From assembly GCA_030043405.1 (NCBI GenBank), contig JASHXS010000221.1, forward strand, positions 1 to 5,121: DNA of 5,121 nucleotides, in the 5' to 3' direction. The translations under genes were made by a program, and so were the position numbers. A model generated the notes under the pieces. That model was given only the letters and a program-made list of their open reading frames with translations, searched no databases and was not told the DNA's origin. The DNA is from Thermoplasmata archaeon. Lineage in GTDB: Archaea > Thermoplasmatota > Thermoplasmata > Lutacidiplasmatales > UBA184. Shown piece after piece: positions 1-5,121 of this stretch (positions are counted from its first letter, which is position 1; each line of letters starts with the position of its first letter).

Positions 1-198
1 ATCGGCGGATTCCCGATCATCGAGGAGGTCTTCCGCCTGAACGGGGTCGGACGGATCCTGGCCCTGTCCGTGCTCCAGCCGTACGACTTCGGTCTGATCT
101 TCGGCTCTACGATCCTGTTCACCCTGATCGTGGTCGTCGCCAACATCATCGTCGACATCGTCTACGCCCTCCTGGACCCCCGAGTTCGCTTGGGGTAG
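1..198 (+). CDS. DppB-type ABC transporter permease, C-terminal end only (5' cut by window edge)
   Basis: These are the last 65 codons, ending in TAG, of an inner-membrane permease of the dipeptide/oligopeptide/nickel ABC importer family (DppB/OppB type). The reading frame is open from base 1, so the gene begins outside the window. The residues run from IGGFPIIEEVF through a final hydrophobic helix (about residues 36-54) to LDPRVRLG, the usual DppB ending. Aligned without gaps to the C-terminus of the next permease (317-1474), 52 of 65 residues match (about 80%), so the two are paralogues. By comparison with that copy, about 320 N-terminal residues are missing here. The DppB-like ending argues against this being the DppC partner. 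The family is clear; the substrate (peptide, nickel or other) cannot be told from this piece. Confidence 0.9.
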   Translation: MGGFPIIEEVFRLNGVGRILALSVLQPYDFGLIFGSTILFTLIVVVANIIVDIVYALLDPRVRLG

Positions 199-254
199 CC
201 CCTCCCGCGAGGACGCCGCCCGCCGCCGCGGGTCGACGGGTTCGGGCGATTCGG

Positions 255-259
255 TATAT
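255..259 (+). promoter_or_regulatory. Possible TATA-like element before the second permease
   Basis: The 118-bp gap between the two permeases is almost entirely G+C except for TATAT at 255-259, within GGTATAT. If the organism is archaeal, a TATA box here would place the transcript start about 25-30 bases downstream (around 283-287), leaving a leader of about 30 bases before the ATG at 317. No clear BRE is visible, and the call rests on local AT content and position only. Confidence 0.25.
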
Positions 260-316
260 CCCCCCCACCGGCCTCGCATCGGCGACCGCCTCGTCCGGGC
301 GAACGGCCGCGCGACC

Positions 317-1474
317 ATGCGGATGTGGGTGTACCTGGTCCGTCGCCTCATCCTCGTCCTGCCGGTCCTGATCGGCACGATGACCATCACGTTCGTACTG
401 GTGAGCGGGGTCCCGACGCCCCAGCGATTCCTCTCCTACTGCGGGCCGCCACCGCGGCACGGAGGCGCGGCCGCCACCGCCGAGTACCAAGACCACTGCG
501 CGAAGATCCTCGGGCTGAACCAGCCGATCTACGTCCAGTGGGGCGTGTACATGTTCAACACGCTCACCTTCCAGTGGGGCCACGCCGAGAACGATACGGC
601 GGCCGTCAGCGCGCTCCCTTTCATCCAAGGCCAGCCGGTGGTCACGATCCTGGGCTGGCTCCTTCCGTACACTCTCGAGCTGGGCACGCTGGCGCTCTTC
701 CTGATCCTCGTGATCGCCCTGCCTCTCGGCCGGATCTCGGCCGTCCATCGCAACCGGCCGGTCGACCAGGCGGCGCGGGTGATGTCGTTCTCCGGCTATG
801 CGATCCCGTCGTATCTGCTCGGGGCGCTCGGACTGATCGCCGCCGTCCTTGTCCTGTCGAACCTCCACTGGTACGGCTGCGGGGGCCCCTTCACGGAAGT
901 GTACGGCTCCTGGCCGCCGGCCAACTGCATCGCCGGCAGCGTGCCCTCGAACCTCGGGTATCCTCCCTGGCTTCGGTTCGGGGTCGTCTCCACCCCGACC
1001 GGATTCCCGACCATCGACGCGGCCTTGCACGGCCAGTACGCAGTCGCGCTCGACACCGTGGTGCGGATCCTGATCCCGGCGTTCGTCGTGGCGTACGGGG
1101 CGATCGCGGTCCTCTTGCGATTCGTTCGGAACAGCATGTTGGAGGTGATGAACCTCGACTTTGTCCGCACGGCGCGGGCGCAAGGGGTGCCGGAGAGCAC
1201 CGTCATGAAGCGTCATGCCGGCCGGAACTCGCTCAACGTGACGGTGACGGTCCTCGGCCTCACGTTCGCGGGATTCATCGGGGGCTTCCCGATCGTCGAG
1301 GAGGTCTTCGGCCTCGACGGGGTCGGACGCATCCTCGCCGTCTCCGTCCTGGCGCCGTACGACTACGGTCTCATCTTCGGCTCCACCATCCTGTTCACCT
1401 GGCTGGTGGTGATCGCGAACATCGTGGTCGACGTGGTGTACGGGTGGCTCGACCCCCGGGTGCGCCTGGGGTGA
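317..1474 (+). CDS. ABC transporter permease, DppB/OppB type (peptide/nickel family)
   Basis: A 385-residue integral membrane subunit of a peptide/nickel-type ABC importer; it would form half of the membrane channel with a DppC-type partner. About six membrane helices are visible, near residues 10-30, 115-138, 158-181, 248-268, 306-328 and 353-375. The cytoplasmic coupling (EAA-type) loop is at about 281-305: DFVRTARAQGVPESTVMKRH, followed by a GRNSL stretch like the usual DppB RNAL. The C-terminus LDPRVRLG is typical. It is longer than many DppB proteins (roughly 310-340) because of outer loops after helices 1 and 3 that hold two cysteine pairs (C42/C61 and C188/C204). The start is ATG 317; a second in-frame ATG at 323 is possible, and neither has a clear SD. 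No ATPase, binding protein or DppC gene follows. The family is firm; the substrate is unknown. Confidence 0.93.
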   Translation: MRMWVYLVRRLILVLPVLIGTMTITFVLVSGVPTPQRFLSYCGPPPRHGGAAATAEYQDHCAKILGLNQPIYVQWGVYMFNTLTFQWGHAENDTAAVSALPFIQGQPVVTILGWLLPYTLELGTLALFLILVIALPLGRISAVHRNRPVDQAARVMSFSGYAIPSYLLGALGLIAAVLVLSNLHWYGCGGPFTEVYGSWPPANCIAGSVPSNLGYPPWLRFGVVSTPTGFPTIDAALHGQYAVALDTVVRILIPAFVVAYGAIAVLLRFVRNSMLEVMNLDFVRTARAQGVPESTVMKRHAGRNSLNVTVTVLGLTFAGFIGGFPIVEEVFGLDGVGRILAVSVLAPYDYGLIFGSTILFTWLVVIANIVVDVVYGWLDPRVRLG

Positions 1475-1510
1475 GCGCGCGGGGCAAGGGGCTTTGAAGG
1501 GGGCTCGTTA

Positions 1511-1524
1511 GGCCTCGCGAGGCC
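1511..1524. repeat. 14-bp perfect palindrome GGCCTCGCGAGGCC just before the metallopeptidase start
   Basis: GGCCTCG is followed directly by its reverse complement CGAGGCC. The palindrome lies in the 54-bp gap after the permease stop and ends four bases before the GTG start at 1529. Its right arm contains GAGG (1519-1522), the likely ribosome-binding site of that gene. It could be an operator half-site pair or a small RNA structure covering the SD. In GC-rich DNA it could also be chance. Confidence 0.4.
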
Positions 1525-1528
1525 GATC

Positions 1529-2062
1529 GTGCCGACCCAGACGAAGTATGGGGTCACCCTCGAGCGGAACGCGCCCGTCCAGCTGTACCCGTTCACGCGG
1601 TTCTTCCGCGGGTTCGAGAAGAACCTCGCTGTCCGCTCCCTCTTTGGTTCGAAGACGGCCCAGGTCCTACGGGCCCAGCGGGTCGAATTCTTCGGGGCGC
1701 GCTTCGGCTACATGGGCACCAGCGATGTGGACGGTCACCTGCTGATCAGCACCAACCACCTGCGTCGCAGTGACTTCCGCACGATCTACCTGGACCTGGT
1801 CCATGAACTCTGCCACGTCAAACAATTCCGGGCGGGACGGCCCTTGTTCTACCCGAAACTGAGCTACGTGGACGCGCCGTCCGAGATCGAGGCGTACCGG
1901 TTCACGGTGGACGAGGGTCGTCGGCTCGGGATGTCCGACGCCGAACTGCGGGAGTACCTCAAGGTCGAATGGATCTCGCCCGCGGAGCATCTCCGGCTCG
2001 CTCGCCGCTGTGGCGTCGCGCCTCGTCGGGCCCGGCGGCGGGCGACCCGTTCCCGGCGCTGA
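1529..2062 (+). CDS. Small HExxH protein, predicted zinc metallopeptidase-like
   Basis: A 177-residue soluble protein with no signal peptide or membrane helix. Its central feature is HELCH at residues 92-96 inside a hydrophobic-then-acidic helix (YLDLVHELCHVKQF), the classic zinc-binding pattern. It is followed 23-25 residues later by SEIEAYRFTVDEG, where E119 or E121 could be the third, gluzincin-type ligand. This spacing resembles minimal metallopeptidase folds and some domains of unknown function that keep the motif. The first 60 residues are basic and aromatic (YPFTRFFRGFEKN). The C-terminus after about residue 165 is an Arg-rich tail that may bind nucleic acid or be disordered. The start is GTG 1529, with GAGG six bases upstream; no ATG is available in frame. 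The protease role is inferred from the motif; the substrate and family name are unknown. Confidence 0.75.
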   Translation: MPTQTKYGVTLERNAPVQLYPFTRFFRGFEKNLAVRSLFGSKTAQVLRAQRVEFFGARFGYMGTSDVDGHLLISTNHLRRSDFRTIYLDLVHELCHVKQFRAGRPLFYPKLSYVDAPSEIEAYRFTVDEGRRLGMSDAELREYLKVEWISPAEHLRLARRCGVAPRRARRRATRSRR

Positions 2063-2117
2063 CGCGGCCCACCGCAGGGTCTAAGGGTCCGGGGCCGATG
2101 ACCCGGCCGAGGGGCCC

Positions 2118-2315
2118 ATGGTCCAGAAAATCAGCGAAGTGGTCGGCACATCGACAGAAGGGTTCGCCAAGGCGGCGGAGAACGCCGTCACCACGGCGGC
2201 CAAGACGGTCCGGAACCTGAAGTGGTTCCGCGTGACCGAGATGGAGGGCGTCGTGAAGAACCAGAAGGTCGCCGAATACCACGTGACGGTGAAGCTGTAC
2301 TTCGACCTCGACTAG
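2118..2315 (+). CDS. Dodecin family flavin-binding protein
   Basis: A 65-residue protein with the dodecin signature: VGTS at 9-12, an alpha helix FAKAAENAVTTAAKTVRNL (16-34), the flavin-stacking Trp at 36 (KWF), then strands ending YHVTVKLYFDLD. Dodecins form hollow 12-subunit cytosolic spheres that sequester flavins (riboflavin, FMN or lumichrome depending on species), probably for storage and photoprotection. Length and order match the family exactly. Position 55 is His, where many dodecins have the flavin-contacting Gln (YQVT). Start ATG 2118 has GAGGGG at 2109-2114, only three bases away, which is tight but usable. The gene stands 55 bp after the metallopeptidase gene and converges on the VOC gene. 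The family call is secure; the ligand preference is not. Confidence 0.93.
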   Translation: MVQKISEVVGTSTEGFAKAAENAVTTAAKTVRNLKWFRVTEMEGVVKNQKVAEYHVTVKLYFDLD

Positions 2316-2326
2316 CGCCCGACCGC

Positions 2327-2345
2327 GGGCCCCCCCGGGGGTCCC
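2327..2345. terminator. Possible shared hairpin in the convergent gap
   Basis: The 31-bp gap between the stops of dodecin (+) and the VOC gene (-) contains GGGCCCCCCCGGGGGTCCC. It can fold as GGG, a C/T mismatch and CCC pairing across a five-base loop with GGG and CCC. It could act as a terminator in both directions. No T-tract follows on either strand, so a standard intrinsic terminator is not supported; the call rests on position and symmetry. Confidence 0.3.
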
Positions 2346-2346
2346 G

Positions 2347-2778
2347 CTACGTCATCGGGACGGCGTGCTTGGGAGCGTGGAACCGCTTCGGGGGTTCCCA
2401 CAGCTCGACCCGGTTCCCGTCCGGGTCGGTGACCCAGGCGAATCGACCGAACGGAGTCGCCTGGACCGGTTCGACCGGGGCCCCTCGGCGAGTCAGGAGG
2501 GCTACCACCGCGTCGAGGTCGGTGACGCGATAGTTGACCATCGCGGTCGCCCGGGTCTTCCCCCAGTACGGCGACTTCGAGGCCATCGCGCTCCAGAGGG
2601 TCAGTCCCCGGGTCCGAGAACCGGGCCGGGAAGCCCAGGTAAACGACGCCATCCCGCCCTCGACGGGGACCCCGAGGCAGTCTCGGTACCAGCGACTCAG
2701 TTTCTTGGGGTTGGGGGAGCGAAGGAAGACGCCACCGACTCCCGTTACCCGCCCCGCCTCCTTACGCTTCGCGGCCAT
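2347..2778 (-). CDS. VOC superfamily protein (glyoxalase/bleomycin resistance/dioxygenase fold)
   Basis: A 143-residue cytosolic protein with two beta-alpha-beta-beta-beta modules of the vicinal oxygen chelate fold. Module 1 begins VTGVGGVFLRSPNPKKLSRW followed by YRDCLGV, the usual helix and LGV/LGI turn. Module 2 includes MVNYRVTDLDAVVALLTRRG and ends VTDPDGNRVELWEPP, where the Glu of VELWE is the conserved metal-ligand position. Family members bind a divalent metal or simply a small ligand; the exact reaction (glyoxalase, dioxygenase, antibiotic binding) cannot be read from sequence. The start ATG at 2778 is chosen over the in-frame ATG at 2814 because AGGAG (complement of 2786-2790) lies seven bases upstream, and the extra 12 residues are unlike the fold's start. 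It converges on dodecin. Confidence 0.9.
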   Translation of the reverse strand: MAAKRKEAGRVTGVGGVFLRSPNPKKLSRWYRDCLGVPVEGGMASFTWASRPGSRTRGLTLWSAMASKSPYWGKTRATAMVNYRVTDLDAVVALLTRRGAPVEPVQATPFGRFAWVTDPDGNRVELWEPPKRFHAPKHAVPMT

Positions 2779-2785
2779 GGTCCGA

Positions 2786-2790
2786 CTCCT
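2786..2790 (-). promoter_or_regulatory. Strong Shine-Dalgarno AGGAG that fixes the VOC start
   Basis: On the - strand the leader reads AGGAG, seven bases (TCGGACC), then ATG at 2778. It is the best-placed SD in the window and argues against the longer reading from 2814, where only GGAG two bases from the ATG is present. Confidence 0.75.
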
Positions 2791-2878
2791 GACGGGATGA
2801 ACCGGCACCCCCATAGCTCCGTCGGGAGATCGGCGAACGCTCCCGGGGACGCTTCCCGGCCCGAAGCCGAGCGGAGGT

Positions 2879-3843
2879 TCAGACCGTCCGCTCCCCGAAC
2901 ACCCGCTCGTCGAACCGCTCGAAACCGAACTTGGCGTTGATGGCCAGCATGGCCTGGTTGAGGCTGTCGTTCGACGTGTCGATGCTCTCGACTCCGGAGG
3001 CGCGCGCGTACTCCACGGCCCGACGCTTCAGCTCGGTGGCGATCCCGCGACCCCGGACCTCCCGGCGGGTACCGGTGAATCCTTGGTGCAGTGCGGAGGG
3101 CTGGCCCGGCACCCTCCTCAGATACGAATGTCCCACGTACCGGTCCTCGCGTTTGGCGAGGAAGTATGCCTCCGGCACCAGGTTCGGGTGGTGGAGCTCG
3201 GAGTCGACGAACTGCTCCCGGGAGATGGGCGTGTACACGCCGAGCCGAGGTTCGTCGGCACCGGTCTCCACGTGCAGGTCGTAAAGCCGGTCGACGACGT
3301 CCGGACGGCCGAGGTCCTCCTGAGCGAGCGTGGAGAAGGACAGGCCCTCCGCTTCGAGCGCTCGGGTCCGGTCGGGCAGTCGGACCGCCCGGTCGATCGC
3401 CAGCCGGGAGCTCCAGCCGCGTCGCCGTTCGACGAATCCTTGGCGCTGCAGGAACTCGACCGACCGGGGGGCGTCACCCGCGCGGTGGCCCAGAGCCGCG
3501 TCGCCCCGACCTCGAGGAGCTTCTGATTGAGGTGCGTCGCGAGCGATCGCCCCAAACCGAGCCGCTGGTGATCGGGCTCGACCGCGACGTCGACTTCGAA
3601 GGTGGTCGGCTCGAAACTCTCCGGAGTATGGCGGAGATAGCCGAACGCGACGGCCCGTCCGCTCGGTCGATGCTCGACGGCCCACTTGAGATGGACCAGC
3701 GGCGGCGGGTAGAACGTGGCCTCGAAGTGACGGAGCTGATCGGCCCGGTACCCGCGATGGGGCTCGAGGAGATTCCAGACCCGAGCCTCGTCGTCGAAAT
3801 CCCGTTCCTGGAATTCGCGAAGCCGATACGGTTCAGGGAGCAT
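2879..3843 (-). CDS. Tandem GNAT N-acetyltransferase, interrupted by a one-base frameshift
   Basis: Two acetyl-CoA-binding GNAT domains in one gene, split between two - strand frames. The N-terminal frame (from ATG 3843) gives domain 1: LREFQERDFDD at the start and motif A EVDVAVEPDHQRLGLGRSL (residues 83-101, with R/QxxGxG). It leaves frame at the C6 run (3471-3466). The continuation, RSVEFLQRQGFVERRRGW, is the normal end of domain 1 but lies in the frame that closes at 2879. That frame then carries domain 2 with motif A RREVRGRGIATELK (near residues 261-274 of the repaired protein) and NAKFGFERF. Adding one base to the run yields about 321 residues, usual for double GNATs. It may be a sequencing error or a real lesion. 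An in-frame stop at 3859-3861 makes ATG 3843 the first ATG. Acceptor substrate unknown; some double GNATs act on amines or thiols. Confidence 0.85.
3466..3471 (-). other. Frameshift site: G6 (C6 on the coding strand) run
   Basis: Coding-strand codons read ACG CCC CCC GGT CGG in the domain 1 frame. With a seventh C they become ACG CCC CCC CGG TCG GTC GAG TTC, giving TPPRSVEF and joining both GNAT halves without loss. A six-base homopolymer is a common place for indels, both sequencing and biological. It is a poor programmed -1 slip site, because the first tRNA would have to re-pair on GCC. Confidence 0.8.
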
Positions 3844-3865
3844 CTCCCCAACCCAGCCCTACCGG

Positions 3866-3882
3866 AGGGAAACAGCTTCCCT
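3866..3882. repeat. Inverted repeat AGGGAA-N5-TTCCCT upstream of the GNAT gene
   Basis: Perfect 6-bp arms with a five-base loop (ACAGC), ending 23 bp before the GNAT start codon. This is roughly where a core promoter or repressor operator would lie. It could also be an RNA hairpin in a leader or part of a terminator for the upstream gene. No T-tract is present. Confidence 0.35.
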
Positions 3883-3938
3883 GGGCCGGGCCCGTCCACC
3901 GTGGGGGCCCTCGGAGGAGCGGCGTGGTGACGAGGACA

Positions 3939-3964
3939 CCCCTCCTTGAGGTCCGCCAGAGGGG
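3939..3964 (-). terminator. Weak hairpin after the RecA-like gene stop
   Basis: CCCCTC (3939-3944) and GAGGGG (3959-3964) form 6-bp arms with a 14-base loop, starting 13 bases past the TAG at 3978-3980 on the - strand. A T-rich tail is lacking, so this is only a positional candidate for transcript end formation. Confidence 0.25.
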
Positions 3965-3977
3965 GAGATCGTCGCCG

Positions 3978-4796
3978 CTAGGTTCGCGCCTCGAGGTAGT
4001 CCGCCACGCTGGGAATCGAGCGCAGCGGCATCGGCTCGTTCACGGGAACTTGGGTTCCCGTCGGGGCCTTTTCACAGACCATGTTGCCGTCCTTCCACCG
4101 AGCGAATTCGGTCGCCCGAACGTCGAAGACGAAATCGAACGCCATCCGCCCATCTCCCGGAGGCCCGACGGACGTAACGATGGGCAACACCCCCGAACGC
4201 AGCATGGCGTCCACGATGCGTCGGACTCCCGCCAGGTCGCGGGGGTAGTGGGCCCGGACCAGGTCGCTGTTGGCCACGACCAGCGCCGGCCGGGCCGGTG
4301 CGGCGCCGACCCGACTCACCGCGTCCTGGACCGGGGACGGTAGCCGGAGGAATTCGGTCAGCTCGTCGATCGCCGGCCCGGGTTCGTCCGAACGGACGAC
4401 GCTCCACAGCGCCACGTTCGCCACTCCGTCTTCGGGTTCGGCCTCGGAGACCGGGACGTGCAACAGGTGGTCGGCCGGGACCCAGCCGAGTTCGCCCGGT
4501 CCCGGGACCTCGGGCGTGTGACTTCGGTCCCGAATGTCGACCCACATCGGGTTGGGGTCGTTGGCTCGCGCCAGGGCGAACGCGACGCGGAGGACCGCCG
4601 CCCGAGATGGGCCGTACACGAAGGTGCCCCACGGCCCACCCCCGATGGCGCGCGGATCGAACGCGGGGGGTGCGCCGGATGGGTGCGGCACGACTCCCGT
4701 AACGGGGGACACGGGGCATAAACCTACCCGGAGCGCCGGGCCCCCCTCTCCGAGGTCAGGCTTGGCGTCCGCGCGCGATTCCGGGGAAGTAGGCAT
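3978..4796 (-). CDS. RecA/KaiC-like protein with a degenerate P-loop, function unknown
   Basis: Up to 272 residues, soluble. The layout resembles archaeal RecA/KaiC-superfamily proteins: a short strand and glycine turn (GTFVYGPSRAAVLRVAFALA, 57-76) where Walker A should be, a following strand MWVDIRD (84-90), a Walker B-like strand RPALVVANSDL (169-179), a helix GVRRIVDAMLRSG (190-202), strand PIVTS, then FDFVFDVRATEFARWKDGN (220-238), like the final ATPase strands with a basic residue after a hairpin. The P-loop lacks the GK[ST] lysine and threonine, so ATP hydrolysis is unlikely. Such inactive versions often act as scaffold or signalling partners. The start is unclear: ATG 4796 overlaps the upstream gene by 41 bp, while GTG 4712 or GTG 4691 (the latter with GGGAG two bases upstream) avoids it. 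The first 50 residues are Gly/Pro-rich. The fold assignment is inferred from pattern. Confidence 0.7.
   Translation of the reverse strand: MPTSPESRADAKPDLGEGGPALRVGLCPVSPVTGVVPHPSGAPPAFDPRAIGGGPWGTFVYGPSRAAVLRVAFALARANDPNPMWVDIRDRSHTPEVPGPGELGWVPADHLLHVPVSEAEPEDGVANVALWSVVRSDEPGPAIDELTEFLRLPSPVQDAVSRVGAAPARPALVVANSDLVRAHYPRDLAGVRRIVDAMLRSGVLPIVTSVGPPGDGRMAFDFVFDVRATEFARWKDGNMVCEKAPTGTQVPVNEPMPLRSIPSVADYLEART
4725..4729 (-). promoter_or_regulatory. Possible TATA-like patch inside the start region of the RecA-like gene
   Basis: The - strand reads GGTAGGTTTATGCCCC around 4735-4720, the only AT-leaning stretch nearby. If it is an archaeal TATA element, transcription would start near 4700, favouring translation from GTG 4691 over ATG 4796. 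This is weak evidence given the short match. Confidence 0.2.
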
Positions 4797-5121
4797 CCCG
4801 GATGCGGGTCAGGTGGTCGCGAGCGGCCGCCCGGGTCGTCGTCGGGCCGGTCGGCTCGGCGGGACGCCCCGAGGCCCGGGCCTCGTGCGCCAGCGCGCCC
4901 CCCAGGAGGTCCGTTTCTAGCGGGGAAAGCGGACGGTCGAACTCCTCCGCGAGTCGCTCGAGACGACTCAACGGGAGGGGCGGGACCAAGGGCCACGTCG
5001 CGGCAGGGCGAGGCGCCGAGGCGTCCAGGCGCGGACCCACATCGGCCGCGGCAGCGTCCCGGGCGGTGAGGGGCGGACCGAGGGACCATCGCTCCCGGAG
5101 GGTCCGGATCACGGAGGCGTG
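4756..5121 (-). CDS. Unrecognised hypothetical protein, 5' end probably outside the window
   Basis: I do not recognise this protein. The frame closing at 4756-4758 is open to the right-hand edge; the first internal candidate start is GTG 5112, giving 118 residues, but it has no SD (CGCCTCC precedes it), so the gene probably begins further right. It has a Pro/Ala-rich first half, then a charged helical stretch LSRLERLAEEFDRPLSPLET (about residues 48-67 counted from GTG 5112), then DLLGGALAHEARA and a C-terminal RDHLTRIRDAYFPGI. No membrane segment or signal peptide is seen. Heptad-like Leu spacing hints at helix packing. It overlaps the longest reading of the RecA-like gene by 41 bp, so the two may be co-transcribed. 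Preferred over the rival frame 4724-5089, which is a Gly/Arg/Pro-rich shadow. Confidence 0.55.
   Translation of the reverse strand, partial: HASVIRTLRERWSLGPPLTARDAAAADVGPRLDASAPRPAATWPLVPPLPLSRLERLAEEFDRPLSPLETDLLGGALAHEARASGRPAEPTGPTTTRAAARDHLTRIRDAYFPGIARGRQA

Larger units (their letters stand above)
3844..3977. other. Intergenic region between the GNAT gene and the RecA-like gene
   Basis: A 134-bp gap separates the stop of the RecA-like gene from the GNAT start on the - strand. It contains two inverted repeats (listed separately) and a stop codon (3859-3861) in the GNAT frame. There is no convincing small gene. A GGGGAG directly touching the GNAT ATG is too close to be a normal SD, so the GNAT message may be leaderless or started by other means. 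Confidence 0.5.

Noticed and set aside
146..1216. 356-residue open frame on the - strand
   Set aside because: Antisense to the permease; Arg/Asp/His/Gly-rich with no domain pattern, a typical GC-rich shadow frame, while the + frame has clear membrane helices and DppB motifs.
325..1497. 390-residue + frame overlapping the permease
   Set aside because: Arg/Pro/His-rich composition and no motifs; it is the +2 shadow of the permease codons.
2779..2814. Longer VOC start at ATG 2814
   Set aside because: The extra 12 residues precede the fold and have a badly spaced SD, while ATG 2778 has AGGAG seven bases upstream.
2365..2940. 191-residue + frame opposite the VOC gene
   Set aside because: Antisense to a well-supported VOC protein that has its own SD; no recognisable domains.
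3460..3480. Programmed -1 frameshifting at the GNAT C6 run
   Set aside because: The P-site tRNA on CCC would re-pair with GCC after a -1 slip, which is poor. An indel in the homopolymer is simpler.
3091..3930. 279-residue + frame opposite the GNAT gene
   Set aside because: Antisense to both GNAT halves, low-complexity Arg/Gly/Pro composition; the - strand shows two GNAT motif A sequences instead.
4072..4719. 215-residue - frame starting at ATG 4719 within the RecA-like gene
   Set aside because: Arg/Gly/Pro-rich shadow in another frame; the 3978 frame has alternating hydrophobic strands and helices.
4724..5089. 121-residue - frame overlapping the right-edge gene
   Set aside because: Composition is Gly/Arg/Pro/Ser-rich without helical or strand pattern; the overlapping frame to 4756 has charged amphipathic helices.

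Overview
The window is GC-rich (about two-thirds G+C by eye), densely coding, and has no RNA genes, CRISPR arrays or insertion sequences that I can see. The gene set and some site features suggest a high-GC archaeon, possibly a terrestrial member of the Thermoplasmata. These are a dodecin, a DppB-type permease with large Cys-bearing outer loops, a degenerate RecA/KaiC-like protein, TATA-like patches, and a mix of Shine-Dalgarno and apparently SD-less starts. This is inference; no marker gene in the window settles it, and a GC-rich bacterium is not excluded.

Layout. The left half (1-2315) runs on the + strand: the last 65 codons of a DppB-type ABC permease, a complete second DppB-type permease (317-1474) about 80% identical over the shared C-terminus, a small HExxH predicted metallopeptidase (1529-2062), and a 65-residue dodecin (2118-2315). 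The right half (2347-5121) runs on the - strand, read right to left: the end of an unrecognised protein cut by the window edge (4756-5121), a RecA/KaiC-like protein with no P-loop lysine (3978-4796), a tandem-GNAT acetyltransferase interrupted by a one-base frameshift in a G6/C6 run (2879-3843), and a VOC-fold protein (2347-2778). The two halves converge on a 31-bp gap at 2316-2346 that holds a GC-rich imperfect hairpin.

How the genes work together. The permeases would carry peptides or similar solutes, but no ATPase, binding protein or DppC partner is visible here; they may lie to the left. The other genes look like single-gene units for flavin storage, acyl transfer, small-molecule handling and possibly signalling, not one pathway. 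I found no convincing new multi-gene system. The points most worth a second look are the frameshifted double GNAT, the ATPase-like protein without catalytic P-loop residues, the small HExxH protein, and the tandem permease duplication.
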